The notes below the pieces were generated by a model that saw only the letters and a list, made by a program, of their open reading frames with translations, was not told the DNA's origin and made no database searches. From Hofstenia miamia (lineage: Eukaryota; Xenacoelomorpha; Acoela): DNA of 64,000 bases. Numbering within the stretch: position 1 is the first letter of the stretch; each line of letters begins with the position of its first letter. Below, one piece after another: positions 44,165 through 57,089 of this stretch. The position numbers were made by a program, and so were the translations under genes. The stretch lies in NCBI GenBank assembly GCA_004352715.1, contig SCFE01000016.1, forward strand, positions 748,797 to 812,796, in the 5' to 3' direction.

Positions 44165-46572
44165 TAGACAATGTTGATCTCCCCTCTATTTTGTGCACTA
44201 ATGCTCACTCAATAAGGACCAAAATTGACGAACTTCGCATCACTTCCTCCCAGGTTTCACCTGCCTTCGTGATCATCACCAAAACCTGGCTTTCAGAGAA
44301 TGATGACTCCAGCTATTATCACCTCTCCAATTATGGCCCACCACTACAGTGCGACAGGTTGGACCGGATCGGAGGAGGCGTGATGTTATTTCCTAGATCC
44401 GACATGGGTAAAGGTACAGTCATTCGTTCAAACTACCCAGAACAAATTGACTTATTGATGGTTTATTTCGCCTCTTGCGACGTCATTATCTGCTCTGTTT
44501 ACATCCCCCGGCAATGAACAAAGTGATAAATCTAAATGTTTGTACTAGTATTGTTCACGCCATTGATGAAAGGCCTCCTAACTTATCCTCAGCTACTGTA
44601 TTCATTTGTGGTGACCTAAACAACGCCTTCATTAAACAGCAACTAAAGTCCTTATGTGGCTCTCTTAATGTCACTAATCTGATCACCGAGAAAACCACTG
44701 CTAATTCTCTCTTGGACGTCATTCTGTGCTCTACTGAAGTTAGTAATAATTTCTGTCCGGCTGAAATGTCCGCCCCTCTTGGTAATTCAGACCATATGGT
44801 CGCTTATGCCCAACCGAAGCAAGAAACGGAGAGGTCTTTCCCCAAACAACCAGTCTTAGATCTCAGACACAGCAATGTTTCAAGGTTTGTTAATGCCGTC
44901 AGTCGTGCTCCTCTGCATTGGGTGTATGAATTACCTGATGTCGATGACAAGGTATCTCATTTCAACTCCTGTATCAAATCTGCTCTCAGTCAAATCCCTG
45001 TCAGTCATGTTGTAGTTCGCGATGCTGACCCCTCCTGGATGACCAAAGCAATCTTGGATATCAAGCAGAAAAAGAACCTGGCCTTTAAGCAGGGCTACAT
45101 GAAATGCCACGAAGAACTTTGCCAGAAGCTGACAATGAGTATAAATCGAGCTAAGAAACTGCGCATCCAATCTGTGAACAATGCGCGAGATTCATGGGAT
45201 CTCTTCCGCTCCTTCACCAAAGGCAAACAGAACTCCCCACTGAGTCATATATTCTCTGATTTTCCCAGTATCTCCGTTGCACTCGACGCCATAGCCTGCA
45301 AATTTACAGCAGCAATGTCAAATGGTGACAACCAAAACCCGATTCCAGATCATGTAGAAGAACCACATTACGACTTTTGCCCAGCTACTCCTCAAGGGGT
45401 TATGTCATACATCAATAAAATTAAGCCGCATAGTACTGGTTCAGATGGTATATCTAACTTTATCGAAGCATTTCCCATGTTATAGCCAACCCGCTGGCTC
45501 ACATAATCAACTGCTCCCTAGAGACGTCCTATTTTCCCCAGGAGTTCAAGATCTCTAGAGTGTCTCCGTTGCCAAAGATTGCGCAGCCGTCAATAGATGA
45601 CCTGCGACCAATATCGCTCTTACAGATACCTTCAAAGTGCCTTAAACACTTTGCTCCTCTGAGCTTGCGGCCCCTGATAGACCCTCTCATTGACAAATGA
45701 CAATTTGCCTACCAGAAGCAGAAATCGACGTGCTCTGCAATTCTAGTCCTAGTCGATGAAATCTCCAAGATACTAGATAGGGGGACCTTGCTTTAGTCCA
45801 GGCTTATGATCTCAGCAAAGCCTTCGACACTGTTCCACGCCATTTATTGATTGAGAAACTTTCTGCTAAGCTGGCCCGGAACATTGTGGAATGGATCTCC
45901 AGTTACATCAGGAATCGTTTCATGTATGTGCAGTATCTCGGTGAAAAGAGCAAATTGTATCCTGTCACTAGCGGTGTTCCACGGGGCTCACTCATCGGCC
46001 CATTGCTGTTCATTTTCTTCATGTCGGACTTGGATGATATAAACGGTATAATGATTAAATTCGCAGACGATCTCACCTCAATCATTCGGATTCCCAGACC
46101 GGGTCTTCAGGTGGCCACAGACTTCAATCACATCAGTGAGTTTTGAAAGTCAAACGGTCTCAGACTCAACATGAAGAAATCGCAGCAAATGATTGTTGGA
46201 ACTTCTTGCGTGAGTGATAATATTAGTGCTCCTGATGACATTCCTCTCAGCAGTCATATCAAGGTCCTAGGAGTTCATGTGGACCAACACCTAAATTGGA
46301 AAACAGACTTCGAGGTCCTCAACAGGAAAGCTGTTTCCAGATTCACTATGTTGCGACAACTTCGTGAGGTTTGTACCCCTGGCACGCTGAAGGCTATTTT
46401 CCAATGCTCAATCGTCTCCTTATATCATTACTGTGCCCCTGTTTTCTGCGGTCTCAACTCAACAACTTGTTCCAATGTCGATAGAATCTTTAGACGGGCT
46501 GAGAGAATTATTGGCAAGTCGGTTAGTGTATTATCCTACAGCCAGCGAGTCAAGAATTTTTCTGTTTCTCTA
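44165..46572 (+). mobile_element. Second CR1-like LINE ORF2 (endonuclease-RT), truncated by gap
   Basis: Endonuclease: LCTNAHSIRTKIDELR, GGGVMLF, VIICSVYIP (44191-44517), then a frameshift into FICGDLNNAF, SLLDVILCS and GNSDHMVAYA (44475-45485). The catalytic TETW block reads TKTWLS (Glu to Lys). Linker and RT fingers: RARDSWDLF-like block, SHIFSDFPSI, then in broken frames ISRVSPLPKIAQPSIDDLRP. Palm A AYDLSKAFDTVPRHLL near 45810; GVPRGSLIGPLLFIFFMSD and an intact KFADDLTS (45847-46146); GLRLNMKKSQQMIV and LGVHVDQHLNWKTD (46171-46572). It runs into the gap at 46573. Stops at 45483, 45698, 45796 and 46144. Confidence 0.87.
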
Positions 46573-47275
46573 NNNNNNNNNNNNNNNNNNNNNNNNNNNN
46601 NNNNNNNNNNNNNNNNNNNNNNNNNNNNNNNNNNNNNNNNNNNNNNNNNNNNNNNNNNNNNNNNNNNNNNNNNNNNNNNNNNNNNNNNNNNNNNNNNNNN
46701 NNNNNNNNNNNNNNNNNNNNNNNNNNNNNNNNNNNNNNNNNNNNNNNNNNNNNNNNNNNNNNNNNNNNNNNNNNNNNNNNNNNNNNNNNNNNNNNNNNNN
46801 NNNNNNNNNNNNNNNNNNNNNNNNNNNNNNNNNNNNNNNNNNNNNNNNNNNNNNNNNNNNNNNNNNNNNNNNNNNNNNNNNNNNNNNNNNNNNNNNNNNN
46901 NNNNNNNNNNNNNNNNNNNNNNNNNNNNNNNNNNNNNNNNNNNNNNNNNNNNNNNNNNNNNNNNNNNNNNNNNNNNNNNNNNNNNNNNNNNNNNNNNNNN
47001 NNNNNNNNNNNNNNNNNNNNNNNNNNNNNNNNNNNNNNNNNNNNNNNNNNNNNNNNNNNNNNNNNNNNNNNNNNNNNNNNNNNNNNNNNNNNNNNNNNNN
47101 NNNNNNNNNNNNNNNNNNNNNNNNNNNNNNNNNNNNNNNNNNNNNNNNNNNNNNNNNNNNNNNNNNNNNNNNNNNNNNNNNNNNNNNNNNNNNNNNNNNN
47201 NNNNNNNNNNNNNNNNNNNNNNNNNNNNNNNNNNNNNNNNNNNNNNNNNNNNNNNNNNNNNNNNNNNNNNNNNNN
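46573..47275. other. Assembly gap (703 N)
   Basis: Run of N between two LINEs of related families. A collapsed repeat is likely. Confidence 1.
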
Positions 47276-48071
47276 TATTAATCTCGGTGTTCCCCAAGGA
47301 ACTGTTATTGGTCCCATCTTGTTCAACTGCTCCACCAATAATTTGAAAATTCCCGTGCATTTGTCGCATGCAAACTTCTTAGTTAAATTCGCTGATGATA
47401 AATATGCTCTCTGCTTCGGAAAGGATGGCCGAGATGATGCCGATGAAGTTTCAGCCTTTTTGTTTTATTGGTATCACATTAACAAATTCACTGTTAACAC
47501 GTCGAAATGCAAGGAAATTGTTGTTTCTCTGAAACACTCGGTGTCTGCCCCTACTAGATCCACAGCTCACTTTGAAAGAGTTACCGAAATGCGCATTCTT
47601 GGTTTTTCTATTTCTAGTAATTTCTGTTTTAAACCTCATATCTCGAAATTAATTACCAAAATCAATCAAGCAATTTATCTCTTATTGAAATTGAAACGTC
47701 ATGGTTACTCAAGAAATGAATTAGAGTATGCGTACAAATCACTGGTTTTTGGTAACATTAATTATGGCGTAGAAGTTTACGGATGTTCTCATCCTTCTGT
47801 GTTACAGAGAATTGATCGCGCGCAGAAAAAAGCCATCAAGTTCAACATAATAGCTTCATTCCAGCCTATCGCAGAAATTATTATTCAGAAAGACAGGAAA
47901 TTAATCATGAAAATTCTAAAGAATCCAGATTGTCACCCATTAGCAGATCTCATACCCTCACGAAGTATCTACAGTGAATCAAGGCTCCGAAACCGGCTTC
48001 CTCCAACAATCACAGTGCAGCATTATCAAAATCTCTCTATCTTTCCAAATCGGGCGCTTAAATTAAGTTAA
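47276..48071 (+). mobile_element. Third CR1-like LINE, 3' half of ORF2
   Basis: One continuous open frame from the gap to a stop at 48071. It carries NLGVPQGTVIGPILFNC, an intact VKFADDKYALCF (catalytic Asp pair), INKFTVNTSKCKEIVVSL, MRILGFSISSNFCFKPHISK, and the C-terminal block YSESRLRNRLPP shared with the LINE ending at 43261. No internal lesion is visible, so this copy may be young, although its 5' part is in the gap. It is followed by a short 3' UTR and a (TTG)n tail. Confidence 0.87.
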
Positions 48072-48118
48072 ATTGATTTTTAAATCTAGATGTTATTTCT
48101 TGATTTCTAATTTAAGAC

Positions 48119-48143
48119 TTTTGTTGTTGTTGTTGTTGTTGTT
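48119..48143. repeat. (TTG)n tail of the LINE
   Basis: About eight TTG units directly after the 3' UTR. CR1/L2-type LINEs end in short microsatellite-like repeats rather than poly(A). Confidence 0.85.
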
Positions 48144-49219
48144 TCACATAAGCAGGCAGCAGGCGCTACGTTTCATGGAAATCAATACATATACAATACC
48201 AAAGTGTTACCAAAATTAAATTTATATCAAATTATTGAACAAAATTTAAAATTAATAACTTAAATTAATTGACCTAAATGAATTGCAAAATACGAAACAT
48301 AAATTAGAATTAGTTTATTAATATGAAATCTTGTAGAATTTCGAGTTGTGTATTGATTGAGAAACAATAATTAGAGCAGTAAATATCAAACAGCAGTTTA
48401 ATAGTTGTATAATTTGAATAATCTACAACTATACACAATCTATACACTGATGTAAAATTTCATTAAAGTAGGTTATTTGACATGAAGCTAAATTTGGATT
48501 CATATATTTTCATTTCGACAAATTAAATTTGGGCAGACGTTCACTGTTACGTTTAGTCATGCTTTCTGGTGTTGAGTCTTCTTTGAAATTTTTAAACAAC
48601 AAATTTATCATATTATTCTGTAGATATATTGCTAAATTATTGCTCTAGCAAGCATGATGATCTTTTATATAAGTGTGGCGACAAAATATAAAATAGGAAA
48701 CTTCACCTGAAATAGTTTATTTTGATATTATATAGTTTTGCTTAACAATAACTCAATGTTTCCCACAGTATAGTATAGCCCCTCCATAAAATCTATTTGT
48801 TAAACTACTAGTGTTTAGGAGTATTAATTTAGCTTTAATTTAATTCTCACAATTCTTTTTTTAGTTTCAGTTTGTTTCCAATATTATGCGTTTTGTAAAA
48901 TTTATGTTACATTAATATTTATGCGTTATTCTATTTTTCCAAAAACCGAGTAAAGTTCTTTGTGATATTAATTAAATTCACGTAATGAAAGCTTTGTTGT
49001 TTCGCATGATGGCATATGATGCTGTGCTTTCAAAGCAATCACAAATAATAATAATGAATTATTATGTAATATATTGGAACTGCCAATATATTTTGATCTG
49101 CAATGAAAGCTCTCATATATAATTCTATTTTAAATTGTTCTGCATTTTGTGATACTTCCACATGATTTTATTAAATTAATATTAAATAAATATTAAACTA
49201 AATATCATTTTACCCGTAA

Positions 49220-49254
<35 letters not shown>

Positions 49255-51982
49255 TTTTGTGATGTCCAATTAAATAAATGAAAAAACTATATTAATTGAA
49301 ATATATTGTTAAAATGTGAAAATTTGATTTTATATATATATATATTGTGAATTTAATGCGGCCATTGGAGTTTGTGTATAGCGTTGCTGACTAATGATAC
49401 ATAGTATAGTAATTAGGGAAAATATTTCTATATTTTTCAGCCAAATCAAAATATCAATTTTCTTACACTTAGAAATAATTCTTTCTGTTAATGGTAACTT
49501 TATATGACTTCTATTAAATTTAAACTGAATAGTCTGTTTTGCAGTACAGATCTATAGGCTTAGCATATTCAAACAAATTGTTAAAGATCTCATCGGTTTA
49601 TTTTTGTGTTTGTTATTAATTCATTCTTATTCTCTTATTTCAATTTGTACATTTATGTTTATATTTTTATAAATGGCCGTGTGCAAAAGAAAAGCTAGAA
49701 AATATAGTTATATAAAATATAGCCTTCTCAATGAAATGTTTTCTTTTACTGTTAATTCATTTGCAATAAATTCATGCAAATTAAGAGCAGTTGCAAAAAA
49801 AACAGTGCAAATTTTGTTATGCGACGTTACAATGTTCAACCATTTCACACCAAAATTTTCCAGCAAACTCATCTTCAGTCGCTTCTTTTTCTTCGACCTT
49901 AGATGCGCAAAAAGAATGCTTACGTACTCCATCTGTAAATGTAAGCGCTGAACGTGTTGATTCACAATTTGTATCATATTGGCAAGCAGTATGGTTGAAT
50001 GTTAAAGGATTTTACCAAATAACCGAGTTTTCTGCTAATTTGATAATCTACTTCAAAACTAGTGGATTGTAGTATTCTGTTTTGGGTACACCGCCTTGAT
50101 CATTAGAAATGTAATGCCATTTCTCGAGCTTTTCCTTTGTGAGGTTTTCAAATGATTTTCCTTTGACAACTTAGTAATTTATACAATTGGCTGTCTAATT
50201 TTAAGCTTTTCGCATTCCAACATTGTACTGTAACTATTTTATTATTTTCAGCAATTATATATATTTAAATTCAAATGAATGAAGTTACAAATATCAAAAA
50301 TTAGTAAACGTTACAAATTCGAAGAGTTTTATGCTGATCTGTTATCTCTGAAATAATGAATCAATGAAATTTTTTAAAGAATCTGAACAATTAATTGGAA
50401 AAATATCAGCAATTTTTGCATTGATAACTTCTATGATAAAGATTTTTCAGGTATATTTCTCCTTAACCCCCCACCCCCTCTCATTAAAATTGATGCAATT
50501 GTGTCAAATGAAGACAATGCATAAATATTTTCAAATATAATAAAATATTTAATTGGAAATTTCCTTAGAAATTTCGAATATCAGAGGCATAGAAATTGCT
50601 GAATTTTTGTCACTCGATGAAGCCTATTGATATATACTCTTCAAAAGAAAACTTCGTTGGTGAAAATAGTTGATAGATAATCCAAAATTGGAGTTTTTTA
50701 AACAGTTCAATGTGTGGATTTTTCTGTTTGCTTGATATGTTGACGTGCTTGGATACTACGATTTTTTAAATTAATGGTTTGTGAAACAGCGAAAAAATTG
50801 AATTTCTTATATAACTTCACAAATAAATCTGTATGAGAGAAATGATGTTAAGTTTCCATTGTCTTTTAAAAGCATTAGAGTTTTATGAGTTGCTTTCGTA
50901 CTGCAGGCACATATGTTTAGTAAATGAATTGCCGAGGCTATTTAGAGAGGGTTGCATTCCGGACATGACACCTATGGTTTCAATTATTATTAATTACTTT
51001 TCCTTGCACTTGCAAATTCCTACCACTCTTTATTCTAGCGAAAGTCTATCATTTAGGCCTATCATTGAGCAGTCCATTAAATTGCATGTAAGTAACAGAA
51101 ATAGTTGTTCAATTGAAATTTTCGAAATAGTTTTTCTACAATTTTCTACATTTTAGCAAAAAGTTAATTTTCAGTTTATCAACTATGTGAGTCGGCCCAA
51201 GCCCTAACTGACACATCGAATTTCTAAAGTGCAAGGCACCGAGATGCACAACGCCGATATATACGAAATCTCTTCCAAAACTCCGCTTTAAATGATATTT
51301 AGATTAAGAGAACTTTATACATTTTACGCTCGGGCTCAGTATATTTTTAGCTAAATATCTTGATGTGAATAATGAAATAATTAAAAATTAACTATTTTTG
51401 AAAACTTTCTGTTCTGACTCTCGATTGAATCATGTCATATGTTGCAGAGTTTTCATGTAAGTATCCAGTTTGTATAGATGTGCATTAATAGTTGGTAAGA
51501 ATTCTATTCAAATTTCTTATTTTTTCAAAATTTTGTAATTTCTTAGTAATCAATTTCGACATCGAATTTGCTTTTTATTTCTTATGCTCATGGTAATATT
51601 TGCGTCTTTGAATGATATAATCTGAAACCAAAATTTTAAAATCGGACGGTCGAAAATGAATTACATAAGTAATTTTAACACTAACTAAGTTTAAGTCGTG
51701 GACTGTGAAAGTGGTCTGAGGTTATTTTAAGTTAAAACAATAAATAAAAATCACAAAAAATATCGGGCATTTTTTTGTCTTTACTGAAAAATTTAACCTC
51801 AGGACTGTTTAACGGCAACAAACTTGCACATGTCTTAAATTTTTCTTTATTAATAATTCTTAATTCGAATTAAGTTTTCTGACACTAAGTTCATTTCCAA
51901 CTGCATTATTACCATATTTTTTAACGAATTATGGGTCACACGGTCAACTATCTTTTCCACGGGGCTCTGCTTTTGATCATTA
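48144..51982. other. Gene-poor AT-rich DNA with (AT)n tracts
   Basis: (AT)n runs at 49223-49252 and near 49333-49346. A frame at 49791-50072 (KQCKFCYATLQCSTISHQ) hints at a Cys-rich finger of the BED type found in hAT elements, but nothing downstream supports it. A 107-codon frame at 50833-51156 has no recognisable features. Confidence 0.45.
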
Positions 51983-53576
51983 TTAACCCATTAAATACCA
52001 GACATTGAAAACGTTACGCAAACATGATTATTTTTAAAAACATGCTAAAAGTGCTTGAGTAAGAATATATATTATTGATAGCATCACTCATGATTTGGTT
52101 TCGGATACACCGCCCGGTGTGCATTTGCGCACCATGGCACTATGTGTACAACATTGAGTAGTTGATAAAAGTATGAGCCGTGGTAAATAATATGTGAATA
52201 AACACTTATTTATCAAAGAACTTAGAATTATTTCGTGATTGCATTTCTCACCACCGGACAGGCGACATCTTCTTCGGAGGACCAATACTAATGCTGTCTG
52301 GGAACAGGTCTATAACCGCTGAGTAAAAGAACACCAACGAATGTCTGATATTCTTCGGGAGTAAAGTTAAGCATAGAGTTGTTTTGAGACTCATTTGATA
52401 TAATTTCAAAGAGGCCTTCAGACATCACATCAAATATTTTTTTCGGCATTTTCCCACCAAGCTCTTGTTCTATCGCTTCTTTCCTTGAATCTTCCTAATT
52501 GATTGCAATATTAGAATGGAACTTGGAGTAAGACGGCTTTTTCACCCAATCAACTTCAATCTTACGATATTTTGGTTTGGTACCAGTAGCTTTTTCATTG
52601 TCACCATCTCCGTGAACATGCACGTCGATTCTACCAGGGACATCAGTTGGACAATTATTTCTTCATTTATTTAATCCTCATCAGTCAATGCATCTACAGT
52701 ATCTGGCGGTAACTCCACAATATCATATTTCAAGTTGTTGTCTTCCTCCTCCTGTAACCTGTTGATCTTCTCCACTGCCTCTTCTACAGTCAACTTTCTC
52801 TTCATTCCCGAAATAAAAGAAAAATATTTCTTTTCATAAAAATAGAGAGGTGCACACACAATACTTTGATTGATAGTAATTAACGAGTGTCGAGTCACCT
52901 AATTAGAGGATGCCGTGGTTACCGCAGCAGTTCACACAAGTGTTTTCGTAGCTTATAAAATTTTGCTTTGTTCTAAAACATTTTCTGATGTCAATTCATG
53001 TATACAAATCATTTTCATTATAATACTGTGACTTCGACGTTTCCAGCACATTTTCCTGTCGGTTACAAAAACTATTTTTAGTGATTTAAAAACAGATCTG
53101 GCCTAAAGAAACAAATCTAGTAGGTCTGAACTAATGTTTATAAGGTTGATGAAATCCAAAGATGGATATTAGTTCAACGATAAAATTTCACATATGTGAC
53201 CATGGTTCGCAAATGCGAACCAGTATGAAGATAATGTTATATTTTGTAACTAATGAATATATAGCATCCCTACTAATACATATGAAATAATTGAAATAAG
53301 CTAAGACTAAATCAAGTATCAGAACAATAAATATCTTGTTAGATGATCACAAAATTTGGAAGGCAAAATACATACCTTTTTGTTTCTAAAAAATCAAAAA
53401 TCGCAAATTTCGAAATTCGTTAAACTTATGAACGGCACTTGACAAGAGTGAAACTGTGATAGCGTATAGATAAGATATCAATTGATGTATTAAAACAAGA
53501 AAAAAATCAGAACCGCTCTTATGTTCTCAATAATCAACAAAAAATTTTGGTGCGCATTTGGTACTAAATGAGTTAA
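51983..53576 (-). mobile_element. piggyBac-type transposon relic with both termini
   Basis: Left end TTAACCCATTAAATACCA (51983) and right end, inverted, TTAACTCATTTAGTACCA (from 53576). Each begins with the TTAA target site that piggyBac elements duplicate, and the two match at 14-15 of 18 positions. Subterminal inverted motifs recur inside: TTTGCGCACCATGG near 52120-52134, CCATGGTTCGCAAATGCGAA near 53200 and TGGTGCGCATTTGG near 53549. The element is 1.59 kb, shorter than the roughly 2.4 kb typical of complete ones, because the middle and C-terminal parts of the transposase are gone. Confidence 0.85.
52250..52805 (-). pseudogene. piggyBac transposase, N-terminal third
   Basis: Minus strand. 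The probable start is Met at 52805 (MKRKLTVEEAVEKINRLQEE), then the acidic block VELPPDTVDALTDED, typical of the piggyBac/PGBD N-terminus, and a stop at 52671. Beyond it the frame continues with INEEIIV, KYRKIEVDWVKKPSYSKF, a second stop, FEIISNESQNNSMLNFTPEE and FVGVLLLSGYRPVPRQH-stop-YWSSEEDV. LLSGYHxxPRxxxYWS is a hallmark of the family. The catalytic DDD core that should follow is deleted; only non-coding sequence lies between 52250 and the left terminus. Inactive. Confidence 0.88.
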
Positions 53577-55983
53577 GTAGACACCAATTTGAGATATATT
53601 TTTTCGATTTATCAACTAGTTGTTGCAAACTAAAACATTAGTCTGCGTTGTGTTGCTTACTGATTCAATTAGCAATTTACAAATAATTTATAATAGTGGA
53701 AACTATTTAACTATCGTAGCTAATGTTTCAAAATTGCATCTTAGAAGTTTCTAAGAATCCGCGTTTGTATTTATTTCGTTATTCGTCTATTTTACAGATC
53801 GGTTTTCATTTTTTTTTGTATTTCAATTTTAACTAGGTAAATTGATTTACTACTTGTGACAATTTATATGGTAATTTTGAGATTGATTTCATATCCTAAT
53901 AGGTTTTCGTTAAATACAAGTCATAAATTTATTTTAATTGAATAAATTTCTAATTTTTTATATTTACTCGAATTTATTCTGAGTGTATTTGAATTTATGG
54001 TCTAATAACGGTTTTAAATGATTGTTCAAAAAGCCTCAGTTACTGTGAAGACTTGAGAAATAGGTTTCTAGAGTTTATATTTGTTTTCTAAGCTGCAGAA
54101 AAGTTGCAAACTGTATGCTCCATAAAGTAATGAAATATGCTCCTTTAAGTGAGCATAATTTTTTGTACCCTCTTCTTACAATTAATGCTTCAGCCCTGGA
54201 TGTTTACTAATTTATGTCAATTTCTGGTTTGATTTTCACTGAAGAGTTTGTAATAGACAAAATATATTTGTTTTTCTGAATTTCTTTCGCTATCTGAATG
54301 TTTGCTTAATTGTGTACACTATTGTTTTAGTTGTGCTGTGTGTTATCATGCATTTTATTTCATAATTTCGGATTCTTATGCATTCTTCACAGTTGGATGG
54401 CGCTTTTTTGCGTAATATTTATTCTGCTTCTTTCACATCGTTGTAAGTCTTTTTAATATTTATGTCATATTTTAAACAATGAGGCGTGTTTACCACATAG
54501 TTTTGTTAACAAAGTGTTTACTTTTAACTTTGACATTTTGTGTAATTTTCTATTCGACATGCAAATTGTATCGCGTCGACATTTGAACATAGATTTACTT
54601 ACTTAGCATATTTTGCAAATTTTAATGGACGAAATTTTTTTCATATTTTGTTTTCATTGTTTTATCTAGTCTTACAATCTGTCAGATTTAAGTGGTGGAA
54701 TTATGTCTAATTGATTTCAGCATATAATTTATTGTCAACTGCGATGCCTTAATGTTTTCGAACTAGTTTTAATCTACCATTTTCATGCATATTTGCATTT
54801 TAGTTATATACTAAGCATATTTCATTTTTGCTAGATATATTTGCTTTTAGTCTTAACGCATTTGTTTAAAAAAATGTTTGTAGATGAAAAAACCTACATC
54901 TACACTCGAAAGTCCCCATCATTACATGATATAAATTTTGACATATATTTTCAGCCCTCTGATGAGTATAAAAATGTAATTAATTGGTTGATATTGTAAA
55001 CTGGAATTTTCTAATGTTGCGAAAATTACATTTTTTCTTACTAGTAACTTTTTGTGAAACTGAAATATTTTTGGTTTTAGGCTGCATTTATTTTGTCTGT
55101 AATAAATATACTTTGTATTCCTCTTATAGCATACATCTCCTTTGAAAATTTAAGTTTTCAAAAAAAGCTCTCTGGTGTACTAATTTCATATTAATTTTAT
55201 TTGTCCTAATTTTCTTAGAAAATGTTTCTTTTGATTTCTGATTTGGACTGAAATACGGTGGTGTGCAAAACGCTATCGTGGGAACTTCTATCTTTTAATG
55301 TAATTCTTAGAGAAACCTGAAAATAACACCTAAAATGACACAAATGAATGAGGAAATTACATTAGAAAATGGCGCTAAAGCACTTGTAAATGGAAAACAT
55401 AATTAAAATATCAATTGAATATACAAAATAGTAAATTGTTGTTAAAGTACAGTAACAAGTTTGTTTTTCTGAAAAGTTTTTTAATCAAAAAATTCATTTA
55501 GTTGAGACTTTATGTTGGTCTAAAAATATATCTTTTTCCAAATTCACCAGTATATTGAGCAAAATACTTTTTAGCTTTAGAAGATAGCAATTTACTAATT
55601 CTTAGCATAATTAAATTTAACAGCACTTCTTAAAGGAGTGATCATGTGATGTGATGCTATTATGCTAAATATGTTTTCTATTTTATTCGCAAGAAAGCAG
55701 GAAATACTTGTTTGGCTAATCTGCATAAATACTACTTTGCATGTCCTGTGCATTATGATTTGGCAATTTTAGTTTAATCGTATCACCAATTATAAATGGA
55801 TACGCTACGTTGCTATATAATTAATTACATTATTAGTGTGGGTATTAAGATATGTTTGAAAGTAAAAACCATAAAAACCCACTAACATGCTATCATTTTT
55901 GAATGCACGTAAAAAATGGCATTTTGAGATCTAACACTACCAAAATTGCATTTATGGCATTTGGTTGCCCTAGTTATACGAAA

Positions 55984-55985
<2 letters not shown>
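53577..55985. other. AT-rich non-coding DNA
   Basis: No coding signal, terminal repeat or splice-supported exon that I can recognise. Confidence 0.5.
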
Positions 55986-56018
<33 letters not shown>

Positions 56019-56635
56019 CTAGGGCAGTTTTGTATTTTATCGNTAATTGAATTAGTGCATAGTTTTTTACACTTTACAAACATAAAGGTCAAACGAAATT
56101 GATAACAACATATCAATAGAGACTAAGTATTATCATATATAAGTAAAAATCACGAAAAATAAAAATGAAAAAATATAAATTTTTTTCCTATGTACAAAAC
56201 ACCATTTGGTTACATAACACCAATATATGTGGTGAGCGTTACAAAGCACCAATATATATGAAAATTTTATTACAAATCACCAATATATATGTATATATAT
56301 ATATATATATATTTTTTTTCGCTGGGTAGTATGGGATTTGTACTTAGGGTAAAAAAACCCGTACCCAGCGTAAATTGCCTCCAGTTTTGAGTGAAATTAA
56401 AATTTTTCAAAAAATGTAGCCAGTATGTGTTTACAATAGGCCTAAGTATCCCGTGCAAAATTCTGACCATGTAGGTTAATTATTGAAATTTTTGGAAAAT
56501 ATATATACTAAACTTTCCCATACATTTTTCGTACCCAGCGTAACATTTGTACAAACGAAAGTATCCATTTTTGGGGGTGTACTTAGCGTAAGAAAACGTA
56601 CTTAGCGTAAATATATATGTATATAAATATATATC

Positions 56636-56667
<32 letters not shown>

Positions 56668-56700
56668 CTAGGGCAGTTTTGTATTTTATCGAATTAAATA
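55986..56700. repeat. Composite AT-repeat cluster with 24-bp direct repeats
   Basis: (TA)n tracts at 55986-56016, 56283-56312 and 56645-56667. CTAGGGCAGTTTTGTATTTT plus ATCG follows the tract at both 56019 and 56668. Between them, CACCAATATAT occurs three times (56219-56290). A 13-bp motif GTAC(TT/CC)AG(C/G)GTAA occurs five times (about 56339, 56361, 56531, 56579, 56598), all in the same orientation. One ambiguous base (N) is at 56043. Confidence 0.8.
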
Positions 56701-57089
56701 ATTGCATTTTGTAAGATAGCCGAACAACCAATTCAATCGCTAAAAGAGAGAAATCTGCTAGATAGAAGAGATTGTATGCGTTTTATTTTCCATCATCACT
56801 TAGTTGAATAAACTGTTAGCGTCTTGATATTGACCTTCAAGACCGCTGAGAGAAGTAACGAGACACATGCATATACTAGACTTATCCCATCCCCTCTCCC
56901 CCTTCAACCCATCATAGCAATCATTTGCGAACGTTTTTTACTTTAAAAACTCAATCAAAATTTGTAACAAACATGTGCATGTATGTGCATAGACTTCAAA
57001 AAATATTATTTGAACACCAAACGAAATATTAATATTACTTTGGCAACGACAAAGTTGTAATAACATGAACTTTGGTTAATAGACAAATT
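56701..57089. other. AT-rich non-coding DNA
   Basis: Nothing recognised. Confidence 0.45.

Noticed and set aside
49791-50072. Cys-rich frame as a hAT BED finger
   Set aside because: Only CKFC and a distant His are present; no transposase core, terminal repeats or target duplication nearby.
50833-51156. 107-codon plus-strand frame as a possible gene
   Set aside because: Hydrophobic, Leu/Ile/Phe-rich as expected from T-rich DNA; no domain, promoter or splice evidence.
56480-56731. Frame with a long Ile-Tyr repeat
   Set aside because: It is translation of an (AT)n microsatellite; the same applies to the frame at 56270-56470 and the end of the one at 7797-8159.
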